Notes: generated by a model not told the origin, from the sequence alone. A stretch of DNA of 64,000 bases from Aureispira sp. CCB-QB1 (GCF_000724545.1 NZ_JHBV01000030.1:62001-126000), one strand, 5' to 3'. Shown: positions 1 to 9,102, counted from the first letter of the stretch. A program made the numbers and translations.

Positions 1-2
1 GG

Positions 3-1547
3 GTACAAGATGCCTTGGTACAATGGTGGTATGGTCATAATGCCGTAGCATTTTTCTTGACCACCTCTTATTTGGGACTAATGTACTACTTTGTTCCCAA
101 AGCAGCTAACCGCCCTGTCTACTCTTACCGATTGTCTATCGTACATTTTTGGGCTTTGATTTTCCTCTATATCTGGGCAGGACCACATCATTTGTTATAT
201 ACCGCCTTACCCGACTGGGCTCAGTCATTAGGAGTTGCTTTTTCTGTCATGCTAATTGCTCCTTCTTGGGGAGGTATGTTGAACGGTTTATTGACGCTTC
301 GAGGAGCTTGGGATAAAGTACGAGAGGAACCCGTTTTAAAATTCATGGTGGTCGCCTTGACTTGTTATGGAATGGCAACGTTCGAGGGACCTTTATTATC
401 TTTAAAAAACGTCAATGCCATTAGTCACTATACCGACTGGACAATTGCTCATGTGCATATTGGTGCATTAGGATGGAATGGATTTTTAACTTTTGGAATG
501 TTGTACTGGTTGTTCCCTGTTCTATACAAAACAGAATTGTTCTCTAAAAAATTAGCCAATTATCATTTCTGGATAGGAACGTTAGGGATTATTTTGTATG
601 CGATTCCATTGTACTGGGCTGGATTTACACAGAGTTTGATGTGGAAAGAATTTGACGAAGAAGGTATGTTAGTTTATCAGAACTTTTTGGATACCGTTAC
701 TCAAATTATTCCCATGTATGGCTTAAGAGCAATTGGAGGTTTGTTATTCTTTATTGGTACGTTGATGATGGTATACAACCTCTACAAAACAGCCAGAAAA
801 GGAACCTTTGCTCCAGACACAGAAGCCAAAGCACCTGCTTTAATGCCTTCTCATGAAGATGGTTATTGGCATAGAGCCGTTGAAAGTCGCCCTGTGCAAC
901 TATTGTTCTTAAGTACAGTTGCCATTGTTATTGGTACTGCCTTAGAATTAGTACCCACCTTTTTGATCAAAAGCAACGTCCCTACAATTGCTAGTGTAAA
1001 ACCACTTACACCACTAGAACTAGAAGGAAGGGATTTATATATCAAGGAAGGTTGTAACAACTGTCATAGTCAGATGATTCGTCCTTTCCGTTCAGAGACG
1101 GAACGTTATGGCGAATACTCTAAAGCTGGAGAATTTGTCTACGATCACCCATTTTTGTGGGGATCAAAACGTACAGGACCTGATTTGGCTAGAGAAGGCG
1201 TTGTTAGCGGTCGAAATTATAAAAGTAATGATTGGCATTATAAACACTTTAGAAATCCACAAGAAATTTCTCCAGGAAGTATCATGCCTAAATACAGTTG
1301 GCTGCTAGAAAATCAATTAGATGTAAGTCAAACCAAAGCAAAAATTAAAGCGATGCGTACCCTTGGAGTGCCTTATCCTGAAGGATATGAAAAAGAACAA
1401 GCCATGGAAGATTTACACCAACAAGCCAATGAAATAGCTGCGACCATTGATGGTGCAGAAAGTGACCGAGAAGTAATTGCAATTATTGCTTACTTACAAC
1501 GTCTCGGAACGGATATTATGCAAAAAGAAACTGTTGAGGAGGAATAG
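3..1547 (+). CDS. ccoNO: cbb3-type cytochrome c oxidase subunits I/II, fused CcoNO (5' truncated)
   Basis: Terminal oxidase of the cytoplasmic membrane that reduces oxygen with electrons from cytochrome c. The reading frame is open to the left edge, so the N-terminal part of CcoN is missing; the first in-frame residues read [18 protein letters not shown], a CcoN core segment. Several membrane helices follow, with the His-rich stretch [15 protein letters not shown]. The C-terminal third is CcoO: one heme c site CNNCH (bases 1053-1067) in the CcoO context [14 protein letters not shown], and a later [10 protein letters not shown] that can supply the axial Met. CcoN and CcoO are separate genes in Proteobacteria; this fused form is known in Bacteroidota. 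It is the first visible gene of a plus-strand cco operon. The family is clear. Confidence 0.95.
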   Translation, partial: VQDALVQWWYGHNAVAFFLTTSYLGLMYYFVPKAANRPVYSYRLSIVHFWALIFLYIWAGPHHLLYTALPDWAQSLGVAFSVMLIAPSWGGMLNGLLTLRGAWDKVREEPVLKFMVVALTCYGMATFEGPLLSLKNVNAISHYTDWTIAHVHIGALGWNGFLTFGMLYWLFPVLYKTELFSKKLANYHFWIGTLGIILYAIPLYWAGFTQSLMWKEFDEEGMLVYQNFLDTVTQIIPMYGLRAIGGLLFFIGTLMMVYNLYKTARKGTFAPDTEAKAPALMPSHEDGYWHRAVESRPVQLLFLSTVAIVIGTALELVPTFLIKSNVPTIASVKPLTPLELEGRDLYIKEGCNNCHSQMIRPFRSETERYGEYSKAGEFVYDHPFLWGSKRTGPDLAREGVVSGRNYKSNDWHYKHFRNPQEISPGSIMPKYSWLLENQLDVSQTKAKIKAMRTLGVPYPEGYEKEQAMEDLHQQANEIAATIDGAESDREVIAIIAYLQRLGTDIMQKETVEEE

Positions 1548-1561
1548 CTCAAAGGCTATTA

Positions 1562-1599
1562 GAGGGGAAATTGCAGAGGTAGACATTTGCATTCCCCTC
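1562..1599 (+). other. Intercistronic hairpin between ccoNO and ccoQ
   Basis: GAGGGGAA..TGCA pairs with TGCATTCCCCTC around a 12-nt loop. No T-run follows, so it looks more like an mRNA processing or stabilising hairpin, or a weak attenuator, than a terminator. A second hairpin lies after ccoG. Confidence 0.5.
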
Positions 1600-1669
1600 A
1601 CTTTATGCGCTTATCTACTCCCTAAACACTACTAAACAGTTTATCATTATTATTAATACCATAGGAATC

Positions 1670-1837
1670 ATGCTTAAATTCATCAAACATCATATGACGA
1701 GTATTGGGAACATCGAAATCTACCCTATTATCTCGTTCCTAATTTTCTTTTTTGTCTTTCTATTCGCCTGCTGGATAGCTGTTAGAGCCAGCAAAGCACA
1801 TATTACAACGATGGGAAACATCCCTTTAGAGGATTAG
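1670..1837 (+). CDS. ccoQ: CcoQ-like small cbb3 oxidase subunit
   Basis: A 55-residue protein between ccoNO and ccoP. It starts MLKFIKHHMTSIGNIEIYPI and has one hydrophobic helix (about residues 18-38) followed by a short polar tail ending GNIPLED. Size, single membrane span and position match CcoQ/FixQ, the small subunit that stabilises the cbb3 complex. Sequence similarity in this family is low, so the call rests mainly on synteny. The start is the only ATG giving a full helix. Confidence 0.75.
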   Translation: MLKFIKHHMTSIGNIEIYPIISFLIFFFVFLFACWIAVRASKAHITTMGNIPLED

Positions 1838-1868
1838 TATTATTATCCAAAATATAAACCAAAATATC

Positions 1869-2477
1869 ATGGCAAAGGACTTTATTTCAAATATAAACAA
1901 TGCAGTTCCCGTTGAGGAAGAAGAAAAAATTTTATTAGAAGGAGAACACGATGGCATCCAAGAACTGGACAATGCCTTGCCTCCTTGGTGGACGTATTTT
2001 TTTGCAGGTTGTGTGCTCTTTGGTGTTGGATACATCTTGTATTATCATGCTTTTGGTATGGGAGGCTTACAAACACTAGAATACCAAAAAGAAGTAGCTA
2101 TTGCTCAAGCTAAAAAAGAAGCCTTGCTGGCGACTAAATATGCCAAAATCAATGAAAATACAGTAGAAGCCTTGACCGATGCAACTGCCTTAGCTACTGG
2201 AAAAGAATTGTACGTCAAAAAATGTGCGTCTTGCCACGTAGAAGATGGAGGAGGAAATGTTGGACCTAACTTAACTGACGAGAACTGGCTACATGGATGT
2301 GACATAAAATCTGTCTTTAAAACCATTACATATGGTGTTCCTGCCAAAGGAATGATTAGTTGGCAAACACAACTTAACCCTTTACAAATTCAGCAAATTG
2401 CCAGTTATATCCTGACGTTAAAAGGCACAACGCCTGCCAAAGCTAAAGAGCCACAAGGAGAAATTTGCGTTCACTAA
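1869..2477 (+). CDS. ccoP: cbb3-type cytochrome c oxidase subunit III, CcoP, mono-heme
   Basis: Membrane-anchored cytochrome c subunit that passes electrons to the CcoNO core. The 202-residue protein has an acidic N-terminus, the CcoP signature ELDNALPPWWTYFF leading into a single membrane helix (about residues 38-60), a Lys/Ala-rich linker, then one cytochrome c domain with heme site CASCH (about residues 119-123). The GMISWQTQLNP segment provides the probable axial Met. Proteobacterial CcoP carries two heme c domains; only one is present here. The protein is not visibly truncated, since the C-terminus runs past the domain. It lies 31 bp after ccoQ. Confidence 0.93.
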   Translation: MAKDFISNINNAVPVEEEEKILLEGEHDGIQELDNALPPWWTYFFAGCVLFGVGYILYYHAFGMGGLQTLEYQKEVAIAQAKKEALLATKYAKINENTVEALTDATALATGKELYVKKCASCHVEDGGGNVGPNLTDENWLHGCDIKSVFKTITYGVPAKGMISWQTQLNPLQIQQIASYILTLKGTTPAKAKEPQGEICVH

Positions 2478-2503
2478 GTACTAAGACTAAAAAGCCAAAC
2501 AAC

Positions 2504-3889
2504 ATGGAAGAATCATTTAGAGATTCCTTAGCTACAGTAGATGATGCGGGAAATCGAAAATGGGTATACCCCAAAAAACCTTCTGGAAAATTCCACAACT
2601 ATAGAGTACTGGTCAGTATTATTTTACTTACTTTATTGTTCTCGGGACCTTTTATCAAAATAAACGGCAATCCCATTTTGATGCTGAATGTCATTGAACG
2701 AAAGTTTGTCATTTTTGGCAGCATATTTTATCCTCAAGATTTTTATATCTTCATGTTTGTCATGGCTGTTGGGGTCATTGCCATTGGAATTTTTACCTTA
2801 GTTTTTGGGCGCTTATTTTGCGGTTGGGTTTGTCCTCAAACGATATTTATGGAGATGGTTTTTCGCAAAATCGAATATTGGATTGAAGGAGATTGGAACA
2901 AACAAAAAGCTTTAAACAAAGCCGCATGGACTCCTTCTAAGGTATTCAAAAAAGTGCTTAAACATATCCTATTTTTTGCCGTTTCGTTTCTTATTTCTAA
3001 TACATTTTTAGCGTACATTATTGGTATTGAAGAATTGACCTCAATTGTCACCGCTCCACCTAGCGATCATATTGTAGGATTCTTGAGTATTCTTCTATTT
3101 GCCTTTACCTTTTACATTGTTTTCTCTAGGCTACGAGAGCAAATCTGTACTTCTGTTTGCCCATATGGTCGTTTGCAAGGGGTTTTGCTAGACGAACACT
3201 CTATTGTGGTCGCTTATGACTATAAACGTGGAGAAAATAGGGCAAAATTTAGAAAGAACGAAGATCGAGCAGCACAAGCAAAAGGCGACTGTGTCGATTG
3301 CCATCAGTGTGTCAATGTTTGCCCCACAGGAATTGACATTCGTAATGGGACACAGTTGGAATGTGTGCATTGTACTGCTTGTATGGATGCTTGTGACAGT
3401 ATCATGGATAAACTGTCTATGCCAGGCGGATTGATTCGTTATACTTCTGAGTATCATATCAAAAATGAATCGAAGCTAAAGTTGAACAAACGAACCATTG
3501 GTTTTAGTTTGCTCTTGATCGCTTTAACATCTGTTATTTTCGGTTTGCTTCTATTTCGAAATAAAATTGAGGCAACGATTCTGAGAACTCCAGGAACGCT
3601 TTTACAAAAACAAGTTGATGGTCGATGGAGTAATTTATACAATTATAATATTGTCAATAAATCGAACGAAGATTTTGTCTTAGAATTTAAACTGGAAACA
3701 CCACAAGGAGATGTCCAAATTATTGGCGACAGTACTGTGTCATTAGCCAAAGGAAGCAAAACATCTGGATCTCTTTTTGTCATTATACCTGAACAAAAAA
3801 ATGCTACCCGTCAAATACCGGTTGTCATTGGTATCTATAATAATGGCGAACAAGTTGATAAAGTAGAAACCAACTTTTTAGGAGAATAA
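2504..3889 (+). CDS. ccoG: cbb3 oxidase assembly protein CcoG (FixG/RdxA family ferredoxin-like)
   Basis: Polyferredoxin membrane protein linked to copper reduction and cbb3 oxidase assembly. Of 461 residues, the N-terminal part has membrane helices separated by the family motif FCGWVCPQTIFMEMVFRKIE. A bacterial ferredoxin module then carries CVDCHQCVNVCP and CVHCTACMDACD (about residues 263-298), eight Cys for two 4Fe-4S clusters. A last helix precedes a beta-rich C-terminal domain. The frame is open from a TTG at 2465, but that start would overlap ccoP; ATG 2504 sits 26 bp after ccoP and begins at the normal point (MEESFRDSLAT). Confidence 0.95.
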   Translation: MEESFRDSLATVDDAGNRKWVYPKKPSGKFHNYRVLVSIILLTLLFSGPFIKINGNPILMLNVIERKFVIFGSIFYPQDFYIFMFVMAVGVIAIGIFTLVFGRLFCGWVCPQTIFMEMVFRKIEYWIEGDWNKQKALNKAAWTPSKVFKKVLKHILFFAVSFLISNTFLAYIIGIEELTSIVTAPPSDHIVGFLSILLFAFTFYIVFSRLREQICTSVCPYGRLQGVLLDEHSIVVAYDYKRGENRAKFRKNEDRAAQAKGDCVDCHQCVNVCPTGIDIRNGTQLECVHCTACMDACDSIMDKLSMPGGLIRYTSEYHIKNESKLKLNKRTIGFSLLLIALTSVIFGLLLFRNKIEATILRTPGTLLQKQVDGRWSNLYNYNIVNKSNEDFVLEFKLETPQGDVQIIGDSTVSLAKGSKTSGSLFVIIPEQKNATRQIPVVIGIYNNGEQVDKVETNFLGE

Positions 3890-3901
3890 CCAACTTGAAA
3901 C

Positions 3902-3933
3902 AGGGGGCTAATACCCGACACGATTAGCCCCCT
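3902..3933 (+). other. GC-rich hairpin after ccoG
   Basis: AGGGGGCTAAT (3902-3912) and ATTAGCCCCCT (3923-3933) form a perfect 11-bp stem with a 10-nt loop. There is no T-run, but 108 bp of AT-rich DNA follow before the next gene. It may reduce read-through into ccoH/safE or protect the upstream mRNA. Confidence 0.6.
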
Positions 3934-4041
3934 ACCCTCCTAATACTATAACGAACTGAACTACTCATTAACTGTTTTTTATAAAAACGCATAACGTGTC
4001 GCAATTATTGGTCTATTTTTTACCCTTAAAATTTAAAAAAG

Positions 4042-4467
4042 ATGAATTGGGGATATAGAATTGCTGTTTTTTTTGTTGCTTTTATAACGTTCATGTTATT
4101 CATGCTTTACAAATGCGTGCAACAAAATTTTGATTTGGTAGCTGAAGATTATTATGCACAAGAAGTGACATTCCAAAATCGAATTGATCAACAAAATAAT
4201 GTGTTGACACTAGACACAAAGCCTAGTTGGCAGATTGAAGAGGATTATTTTAAGCTCTCTTTTCCGAATTCATTTAGCAAAGGAGAAATTCATTTTTTTC
4301 GACCTTCTGACAAGAATCTAGACTTTGGCGAAACCTTGCAAATCGATGCCAACCAACAACAACAAATAGCACTCAACAAATTCAAAAAGGGTATTTATAA
4401 AGTGCAATTAAGTTGGTCGGATCAAGAGAAGGATTACTACATTGAACAACAGATTTTCATTCCTTAA
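4042..4467 (+). CDS. ccoH: FixH/CcoH family cbb3 assembly protein
   Basis: A 141-residue protein with one N-terminal membrane helix (about residues 5-24, YRIAVFFVAFITFMLFMLY) and a soluble extracytoplasmic domain. The stretch LVAEDYYAQEVTFQNRIDQ is the FixH hallmark (DLVxxDYYxxE). FixH/CcoH proteins help assemble or stabilise the cbb3 oxidase. Position after ccoG supports the call. The copper transporter ccoI and ccoS are not seen downstream and may lie left of the window. Confidence 0.88.
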   Translation: MNWGYRIAVFFVAFITFMLFMLYKCVQQNFDLVAEDYYAQEVTFQNRIDQQNNVLTLDTKPSWQIEEDYFKLSFPNSFSKGEIHFFRPSDKNLDFGETLQIDANQQQQIALNKFKKGIYKVQLSWSDQEKDYYIEQQIFIP

Positions 4468-4477
4468 ACCAATCAAT

Positions 4478-5191
4478 ATGATAGCGTTATTAACAGCATT
4501 TTCAGTCGGGTTGCTAGGTAGCTTTCATTGTATTGGTATGTGTGGTGCCATAGCCTTTTCTTTACCGTTGCAAGAGCAAAACTGGTATAGCAAACTTTGG
4601 GGTGGTTTCATCTATAACTTGGGTAGAATCAGCACTTATGGTCTACTAGGATTTGTACTAGGGCTTTTAGGAAAAGGATTTTCTTTTGCAGGATTTCAAC
4701 AAGGATTGTCGATTTTTTTAGGTGTTTTTATCTTGCTGGTGCTCCTATTCCCCAAATATGTTCAATTACAAAAAAACAAGAGCAGCCTACTAGCAGAACT
4801 TCAGTTGTGGGTGCGTCAAAAAATGGGCTTGTTGTTTCAAAATAATTCGACCAAAGCTTTGTATGGTATTGGCTTGCTGAATGGCTTGCTTCCTTGTGGT
4901 TTGGTTTATGCAGGTTTGGCGGGTGCTATTGCTACAGGACAAGGTTGGTTGGGCGCACTTTATATGATTTGTTTTGGTTTAGGCACCTTACCTATCATGA
5001 TCTTAGCCAGTCAATTTCGAGGGTTTATTTCTATTTCGGTACGGAACAGAATGCGCCAAATAGTTCCTTTTTTTGTAGGGTTTATGGCGGTCTTATTTAT
5101 CATTCGGGGGCTCAACTTGGGCATTCCTTATCTTAGTCCAGTATTGCAAAGTAAGGTGACCTCTTGGATTATGCCTGCCAATTGTCATTAA
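4478..5191 (+). CDS. SafE/TauE-like (COG2836-type) membrane protein of the cco locus
   Basis: A polytopic membrane protein of 237 residues from ATG 4478. It opens with two helices around FHCIGMCGAIAFSLP; the CxGMCG motif is typical of the SafE/UreH-like membrane proteins that follow ccoH in cco clusters and are proposed to act in metal handling for oxidase assembly. A second repeat unit, NGLLPCGLVYAGLAGA, suggests the usual duplicated topology. The open frame reaches back to a TTG at 4442 inside ccoH; ATG 4478, 10 bp after the ccoH stop, is preferred. The substrate is not known. Confidence 0.85.
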   Translation: MIALLTAFSVGLLGSFHCIGMCGAIAFSLPLQEQNWYSKLWGGFIYNLGRISTYGLLGFVLGLLGKGFSFAGFQQGLSIFLGVFILLVLLFPKYVQLQKNKSSLLAELQLWVRQKMGLLFQNNSTKALYGIGLLNGLLPCGLVYAGLAGAIATGQGWLGALYMICFGLGTLPIMILASQFRGFISISVRNRMRQIVPFFVGFMAVLFIIRGLNLGIPYLSPVLQSKVTSWIMPANCH

Positions 5192-5225
5192 GGGTGGTTG
5201 TCATTTGCTAAACACATCCCTCAAA

Positions 5226-5260
5226 CAAAAAAATGCCCCCTTTTCAAAAAGAGAGCATGC
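5226..5260 (-). terminator. Rho-independent terminator for the 5276-6154 gene
   Basis: Read on the minus strand, ATGCTCTCTTT pairs with AAAGGGGGCAT (two U-G pairs allowed) and a run of seven T follows. It lies 16 bp past the stop codon of the minus-strand gene. The wobble pairs hold only in that orientation. Confidence 0.75.
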
Positions 5261-5275
5261 TTATTATTGTGCCAA

Positions 5276-6154
5276 CTAACACAATACTTCATACGTTTTC
5301 GCAGTTTTTAAAAACTCCCAAAACGTCTTTGTTCCATTCTTTTTTGTCTTACTTTTCAAGAAAAAGCGTGCTTGAGTTCGATCCCATCCCCAGATGGCTG
5401 CATCAAAATCTAATTGTTTATAAATGCGATAGGCTCGATGCGCTTCGTTCAAAAGGCGTTCAAATTTTGCTTCTGTGTAGCCATGGTTCTGCTTTAAGAT
5501 AGCTCGGATTTTGGATTGCAATAATTCTGGCAATGCTCCTATCCCTTTGGTCTGTAGCAAATCTAGTTGTGCTTCCGTTTCCAATAAATTGGCAATAGAG
5601 CGAAGATTCGCTGCCGTAGCATCCATGATCTCAACTGATTTGGTATTGTACACAAGACCATTATTGCTTTTACCCAACATTCCCAAAGGCAAGGGTTTTA
5701 ACTTAATGTGTACATCTGTCCCATAAATTGGCAGCTCAACAGCTATGTAAAAATAGCTTTGGGTTAATTCTGTTATCGGTGTTTTTTGAGCATCAACAAA
5801 AGAATTGATACTCCATCCTTTTGGTAGTACCTCCTCTATATTACTCGAAGTATACAGTCCAAACTCTTGCGCACAATCCCAATATTCCCAACGGACAAAT
5901 GTATACTTTTTCTGAGCATCTCTAAAAGCAGCAACAGTGGCATTGCAGCCACAGCCACAAGTTGGCCATCCTCCTGATATAGATAAATAGCCCTGTTTGG
6001 CATAGGCATCCTTTAGGGTATGAAATTCTTCCCCTTCCTCTTCGAGTGTAGTGGCACAAGGACCTAATTGTTGGTATAACTGTTCGGTTAGGTTCTGCGC
6101 CAAAGCTGCTTCTACCCACCCTATTAACAATAGAGCTATCAATACTTGTTTCAT
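5276..6154 (-). CDS. Secreted protein of unknown function
   Basis: A 292-residue protein starting MKQVLIALLLIGWVEAALAQ, a signal peptide with a probable cut after ALA. I chose ATG 6154 over the upstream in-frame start at 6172 because it puts the signal peptide at the N-terminus. The mature part has a Cys-rich patch WPTCGCGCNATV near residue 65 and further single Cys residues, suggesting disulfides or metal binding, then a mostly helical C-terminal half. I recognise no family. It is a single gene with its own terminator, downstream of egtD on the same strand with a 47-bp gap. Confidence 0.7.
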   Translation of the reverse strand: MKQVLIALLLIGWVEAALAQNLTEQLYQQLGPCATTLEEEGEEFHTLKDAYAKQGYLSISGGWPTCGCGCNATVAAFRDAQKKYTFVRWEYWDCAQEFGLYTSSNIEEVLPKGWSINSFVDAQKTPITELTQSYFYIAVELPIYGTDVHIKLKPLPLGMLGKSNNGLVYNTKSVEIMDATAANLRSIANLLETEAQLDLLQTKGIGALPELLQSKIRAILKQNHGYTEAKFERLLNEAHRAYRIYKQLDFDAAIWGWDRTQARFFLKSKTKKNGTKTFWEFLKTAKTYEVLC

Positions 6155-6201
6155 ACGATTTGTTGTTGGCAACTACTACTTACAACAAACAGCAGTTGGT
6201 T

Positions 6202-7152
6202 CTAAATTTCTAACAATGTATCTACAAAATAAGCTTTATTATCCAAAAAGTGTTCCTTTATTGTAAATCCTGCTGCTGTTGCTAGGCTTTCTATTTCTTT
6301 GATGGTATGTTTTTTAGAAATTTCGGTATGGATAGACTCCCATTGTTCAAATTTCACTTCCATATTTAATGCATCAATCGTCACCGTTTGGTCTTTTTGA
6401 CTTACCAAGTGGCTTCTCAACTCCCCTGTTTGAGGATTATAATAAGGATAAAACCTAAAGTAGTTGGGTTTAAAATTTCCACCCAGTTCTTGGTTGATTC
6501 GATGCAACAAATTGAGGTTAAATGCTGCTGTAATTCCCTTCGAATCTAGATATGCTTTGTAAATAATCTCTGGACGTTTTTTCAAATCAAAACCAATTAG
6601 TACTTGATCACCTGGATTTAAGTAGCTTTTGAGTGTCGTCAAAAAATCAACACTTTCTTCGTAGGTGAAATTCCCAATATTTGCCCCTAAAAATAAAACC
6701 ACCTTTCGTTCTGATTTGGGCGTATTATCTTTTAGGATTTCCATGGCATCCCAGTATTCTTTATTCATTGCCTGATGTTTCAAATCAGGATAAGCAGCAT
6801 CCAAGCTTTCGGACAAAGCCGATAAGATAGAGGTCGATAAATCAACTGGTGTGTAAGTAAACGGAACGCCTTTTTCTACATAATCTTGCAAAAGAATTTT
6901 TGTTTTGGAAGCATCTCCTGCTCCAAGATCAACTAAATTAAACCCTTTCTTTTTGGCTTGAAAATATTCTAACAGTTTGCCTTTATAAGTATCTAAAATA
7001 CAAATTTCGCAAGCTGTCAAGTAATATTCAGGCAATTGCATGATTTGTTGAAATAGCCATGAACCTCGTTCATTGTAAAAATAAATATAAGGAATGGACT
7101 TTTGAGTAGCACTTAAACCTGACTGAATGTCATTAGCAAATTTTTGATTCAT
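6202..7152 (-). CDS. egtD: L-histidine N-alpha-methyltransferase family (EgtD-like)
   Basis: SAM-dependent methyltransferase. EgtD trimethylates histidine to hercynine, the first step of ergothioneine synthesis. The 316-residue protein shows the family opening FANDIQSGLSATQKSIPYIY, then YNERGSWLFQQIMQLPEYYL, a SAM-binding NLVDLGAGDASKTK, and the substrate-side VVLFLGANIGNF. A later ITAAFNLNLLHRIN is also typical. ATG 7152 is preferred: upstream residues to 7227 are Lys/Arg-rich and unlike the family. No egtB-type sulfoxide synthase is in the window, so whether ergothioneine is made cannot be said. Confidence 0.88.
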   Translation of the reverse strand: MNQKFANDIQSGLSATQKSIPYIYFYNERGSWLFQQIMQLPEYYLTACEICILDTYKGKLLEYFQAKKKGFNLVDLGAGDASKTKILLQDYVEKGVPFTYTPVDLSTSILSALSESLDAAYPDLKHQAMNKEYWDAMEILKDNTPKSERKVVLFLGANIGNFTYEESVDFLTTLKSYLNPGDQVLIGFDLKKRPEIIYKAYLDSKGITAAFNLNLLHRINQELGGNFKPNYFRFYPYYNPQTGELRSHLVSQKDQTVTIDALNMEVKFEQWESIHTEISKKHTIKEIESLATAAGFTIKEHFLDNKAYFVDTLLEI

Positions 7153-7692
7153 CGATTGATTAATTTTTTGTTCCCTTACTTTTCGTTCCTTCAAAACTGG
7201 ACGATTGATTGGTGGATAATGTCCCAAAAATATAGAATTTCAAAAGAAAAGAAACGAATCGCTCTGGTTTTATTCAACTTCATGAAAGCTTAACAATTTT
7301 TTAATTAGGTCTAAAATTTAACTCCAATGCCGTTTTTAACATTCTTCTAGTGATTTTTTTGTACTTTTATTTATCATCATTATCCCCCTTATCCAAATTT
7401 GGAACAATTATTAAGATTCTAAGTTGCTACAAACTTAAAACAAATTATTATTTAGTTGAAGCACGCGTTGTTGCTCTATTTATTATAGAAAAACAATATA
7501 CATCATTGGTATTTGTAGTACAATAGTTCGTTGAAAAACTTTATTAGTTTGAAAATCAATAAGTTACACCTTTACAGTGTTTTGTGTTAAAATTTTGATT
7601 ATCAAACTAATATAAATGTGCTTTTTTATCTTTTTGGTAAAAAAGTAAAAAATCAACGAACTACTATGTAGTAGTAACCAAATCATAATTTA
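7153..7692. other. Divergent intergenic region, egtD / LRR gene
   Basis: 540 bp, very AT-rich. It must hold the promoters of both divergent genes. The right half is occupied by a 146-bp miniature element (7521-7666) that ends 26 bp before the LRR start codon. No coding potential is seen. Confidence 0.7.
7521..7666 (-). repeat. Miniature inverted-repeat element, copy A
   Basis: 146 bp in reverse orientation relative to the other copies. Ends are CAATAGTTCGTTGA and TCAACGAACTACTA. Flanked by TGTAGTA at 7514-7520 and 7667-7673, a 7-bp direct repeat that reads as a target-site duplication. The interior carries the internal inverted repeat TTGATTATCAAACTAAT with a partly decayed partner. No coding capacity. 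Confidence 0.85.
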
Positions 7693-8964
7693 ATGAGATA
7701 CTTTTACCTTCTTCTTTTTATCTATATCGTACCCCTTTCTTCTATTCAAGCTCAATACTTATTGAGCCCAGAAGAATTATCACAAACGCAAACTTATACC
7801 TCTTTAGATGAAGCAATTGCTAATCCTGATTTTGTCTATGTATTGGACCTTAGGTCGCAGCGTTTGACAGAATTAAAGGATATTCACAAATTAACAAAAC
7901 TGCAAATACTATATTTGGATGGAAATGAATTGACAACCCTTCCTGAAGGAATTGGCAAGTGTTTAAATTTGCAAATTTTGCAGGCTAACAAAAATCAACT
8001 AGAATCGCTGCCAAAGAGTTTTAGCAAATTAAAAAACTTGGAAGAAGTTTACCTCCAATACAATAATATCCAAGCACTTCCGAGAGGAATGGAACGAATG
8101 GTCAACCTCAAGCTATTGGATATTCGTGATAACAAATTTGCTGCATTGCCTGAGGTTTTAACAACACTTCCTGAATTACAAATTTTGGAAGTTGCTTATA
8201 ATAGCATTCAAAATTTGCCCGAAAACATTGGTGCTCTGTCGACTATGTGGAAGCTCAATTTTAGTGGCAATCCAATTAAAAACTTACCATCTAGTTTTCA
8301 AATGTTGTCCAATTTAGAGGAGCTTTATATGGGGCACACAGGACTGCAAGTAACACAATGCATCCCGGTATTTATCAATTTGAACAAATTGTTTACTTTA
8401 GAACTTGGGGGGCTCAACTTAGAGCGCTTGCCTGCTGATTTTGCGCAAATAAGCAGTCTCAAAAAACTGGATTTGAGTCTTGCTCAAATGTCAGAGTTGC
8501 CTAATGCGATTACGCAACATAGTAGTTTGGAGGAGTTGATCTTGGACAAAACTTCAATCACTAGTTTGCCTGACAACATCCACCATATGGCTGGTCTCAA
8601 ACGTCTGTACATCAAAGAAGGACAACTAACAACCCTACCAGAAAGTTTCGGGCAATTGCCTAACTTAGAGCTTCTAAAAATAGAGTACAATCAATTGCAA
8701 AGCCTGCCTCAAAGTATTGGCAACCTAAAGCACCTTCAAGGATTGCACCTTCAAAACAATCAACTAACTACTTTGCCCGAAAGTATTGGGAATCTAAATA
8801 ACTTGAGTTTATTAGAAATACCTTCCAACAAAGTCAGTTCCATTCCTGAAAGCATTCATAAATTAGCTAATTTGACGGGACTTTATTTATTTAATAACCC
8901 CATTTCAACTTCCCATATTGCAGAGATTCGGGCTTGGCTTCCCAATACAGATGTTCAATTTTAA
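7693..8964 (+). CDS. Secreted leucine-rich repeat protein
   Basis: A 423-residue protein with a signal peptide (MRYFYLLLFIYIVPLSSIQA) followed by a short cap and about 14 leucine-rich repeats of 22-24 residues, of the form LxxLxxLxLxxNxLxxLPexIgnL. Examples are LQILYLDGNELTTLPEGIG and LQGLHLQNNQLTTLPESIG. This is the bacterial LPxxIG repeat class, which folds as a solenoid for protein-protein contacts. No enzymatic domain and no T9SS tail is seen; the protein ends shortly after the last repeat. Expression may be affected by the miniature element ending 26 bp upstream. Confidence 0.88.
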   Translation: MRYFYLLLFIYIVPLSSIQAQYLLSPEELSQTQTYTSLDEAIANPDFVYVLDLRSQRLTELKDIHKLTKLQILYLDGNELTTLPEGIGKCLNLQILQANKNQLESLPKSFSKLKNLEEVYLQYNNIQALPRGMERMVNLKLLDIRDNKFAALPEVLTTLPELQILEVAYNSIQNLPENIGALSTMWKLNFSGNPIKNLPSSFQMLSNLEELYMGHTGLQVTQCIPVFINLNKLFTLELGGLNLERLPADFAQISSLKKLDLSLAQMSELPNAITQHSSLEELILDKTSITSLPDNIHHMAGLKRLYIKEGQLTTLPESFGQLPNLELLKIEYNQLQSLPQSIGNLKHLQGLHLQNNQLTTLPESIGNLNNLSLLEIPSNKVSSIPESIHKLANLTGLYLFNNPISTSHIAEIRAWLPNTDVQF

Positions 8965-8980
8965 AATACTATACTAACAA

Positions 8981-9050
8981 ACCAAGCTTGTGCTCCCATG
9001 AGCGTAGCGAATAATAATCAACTACCACACAGTAGCAGCACAGCTAACTC
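8981..9050 (-). repeat. Short palindromic repeat (SR family), long form
   Basis: On the minus strand this 70-bp segment matches 43321-43390 almost base for base (shared core GTTGATTATTATTCGCTACG followed by CTCATG). It lies just after the LRR gene and outside any miniature element. The right part contains a GCTC/GAGC hairpin. Confidence 0.75.
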
Positions 9051-9069
9051 CTATTCTATAGCTTCTAAT

Positions 9070-9102
9070 AAAAAACGATTCTAAGTTTGTTGCCTAGAAT
9101 CG
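9070..9102 (-). terminator. Rho-independent terminator for the DUF898 gene
   Basis: On the minus strand CGATTCTA and TAGAATCG form an 8-bp stem with an 11-nt loop, followed by a run of T. It lies 38 bp past the stop of the 9140-10099 gene. Confidence 0.8.

Noticed and set aside
3188-3457. Minus-strand frame within ccoG
   Set aside because: Antisense shadow of the conserved ferredoxin region; no independent support.
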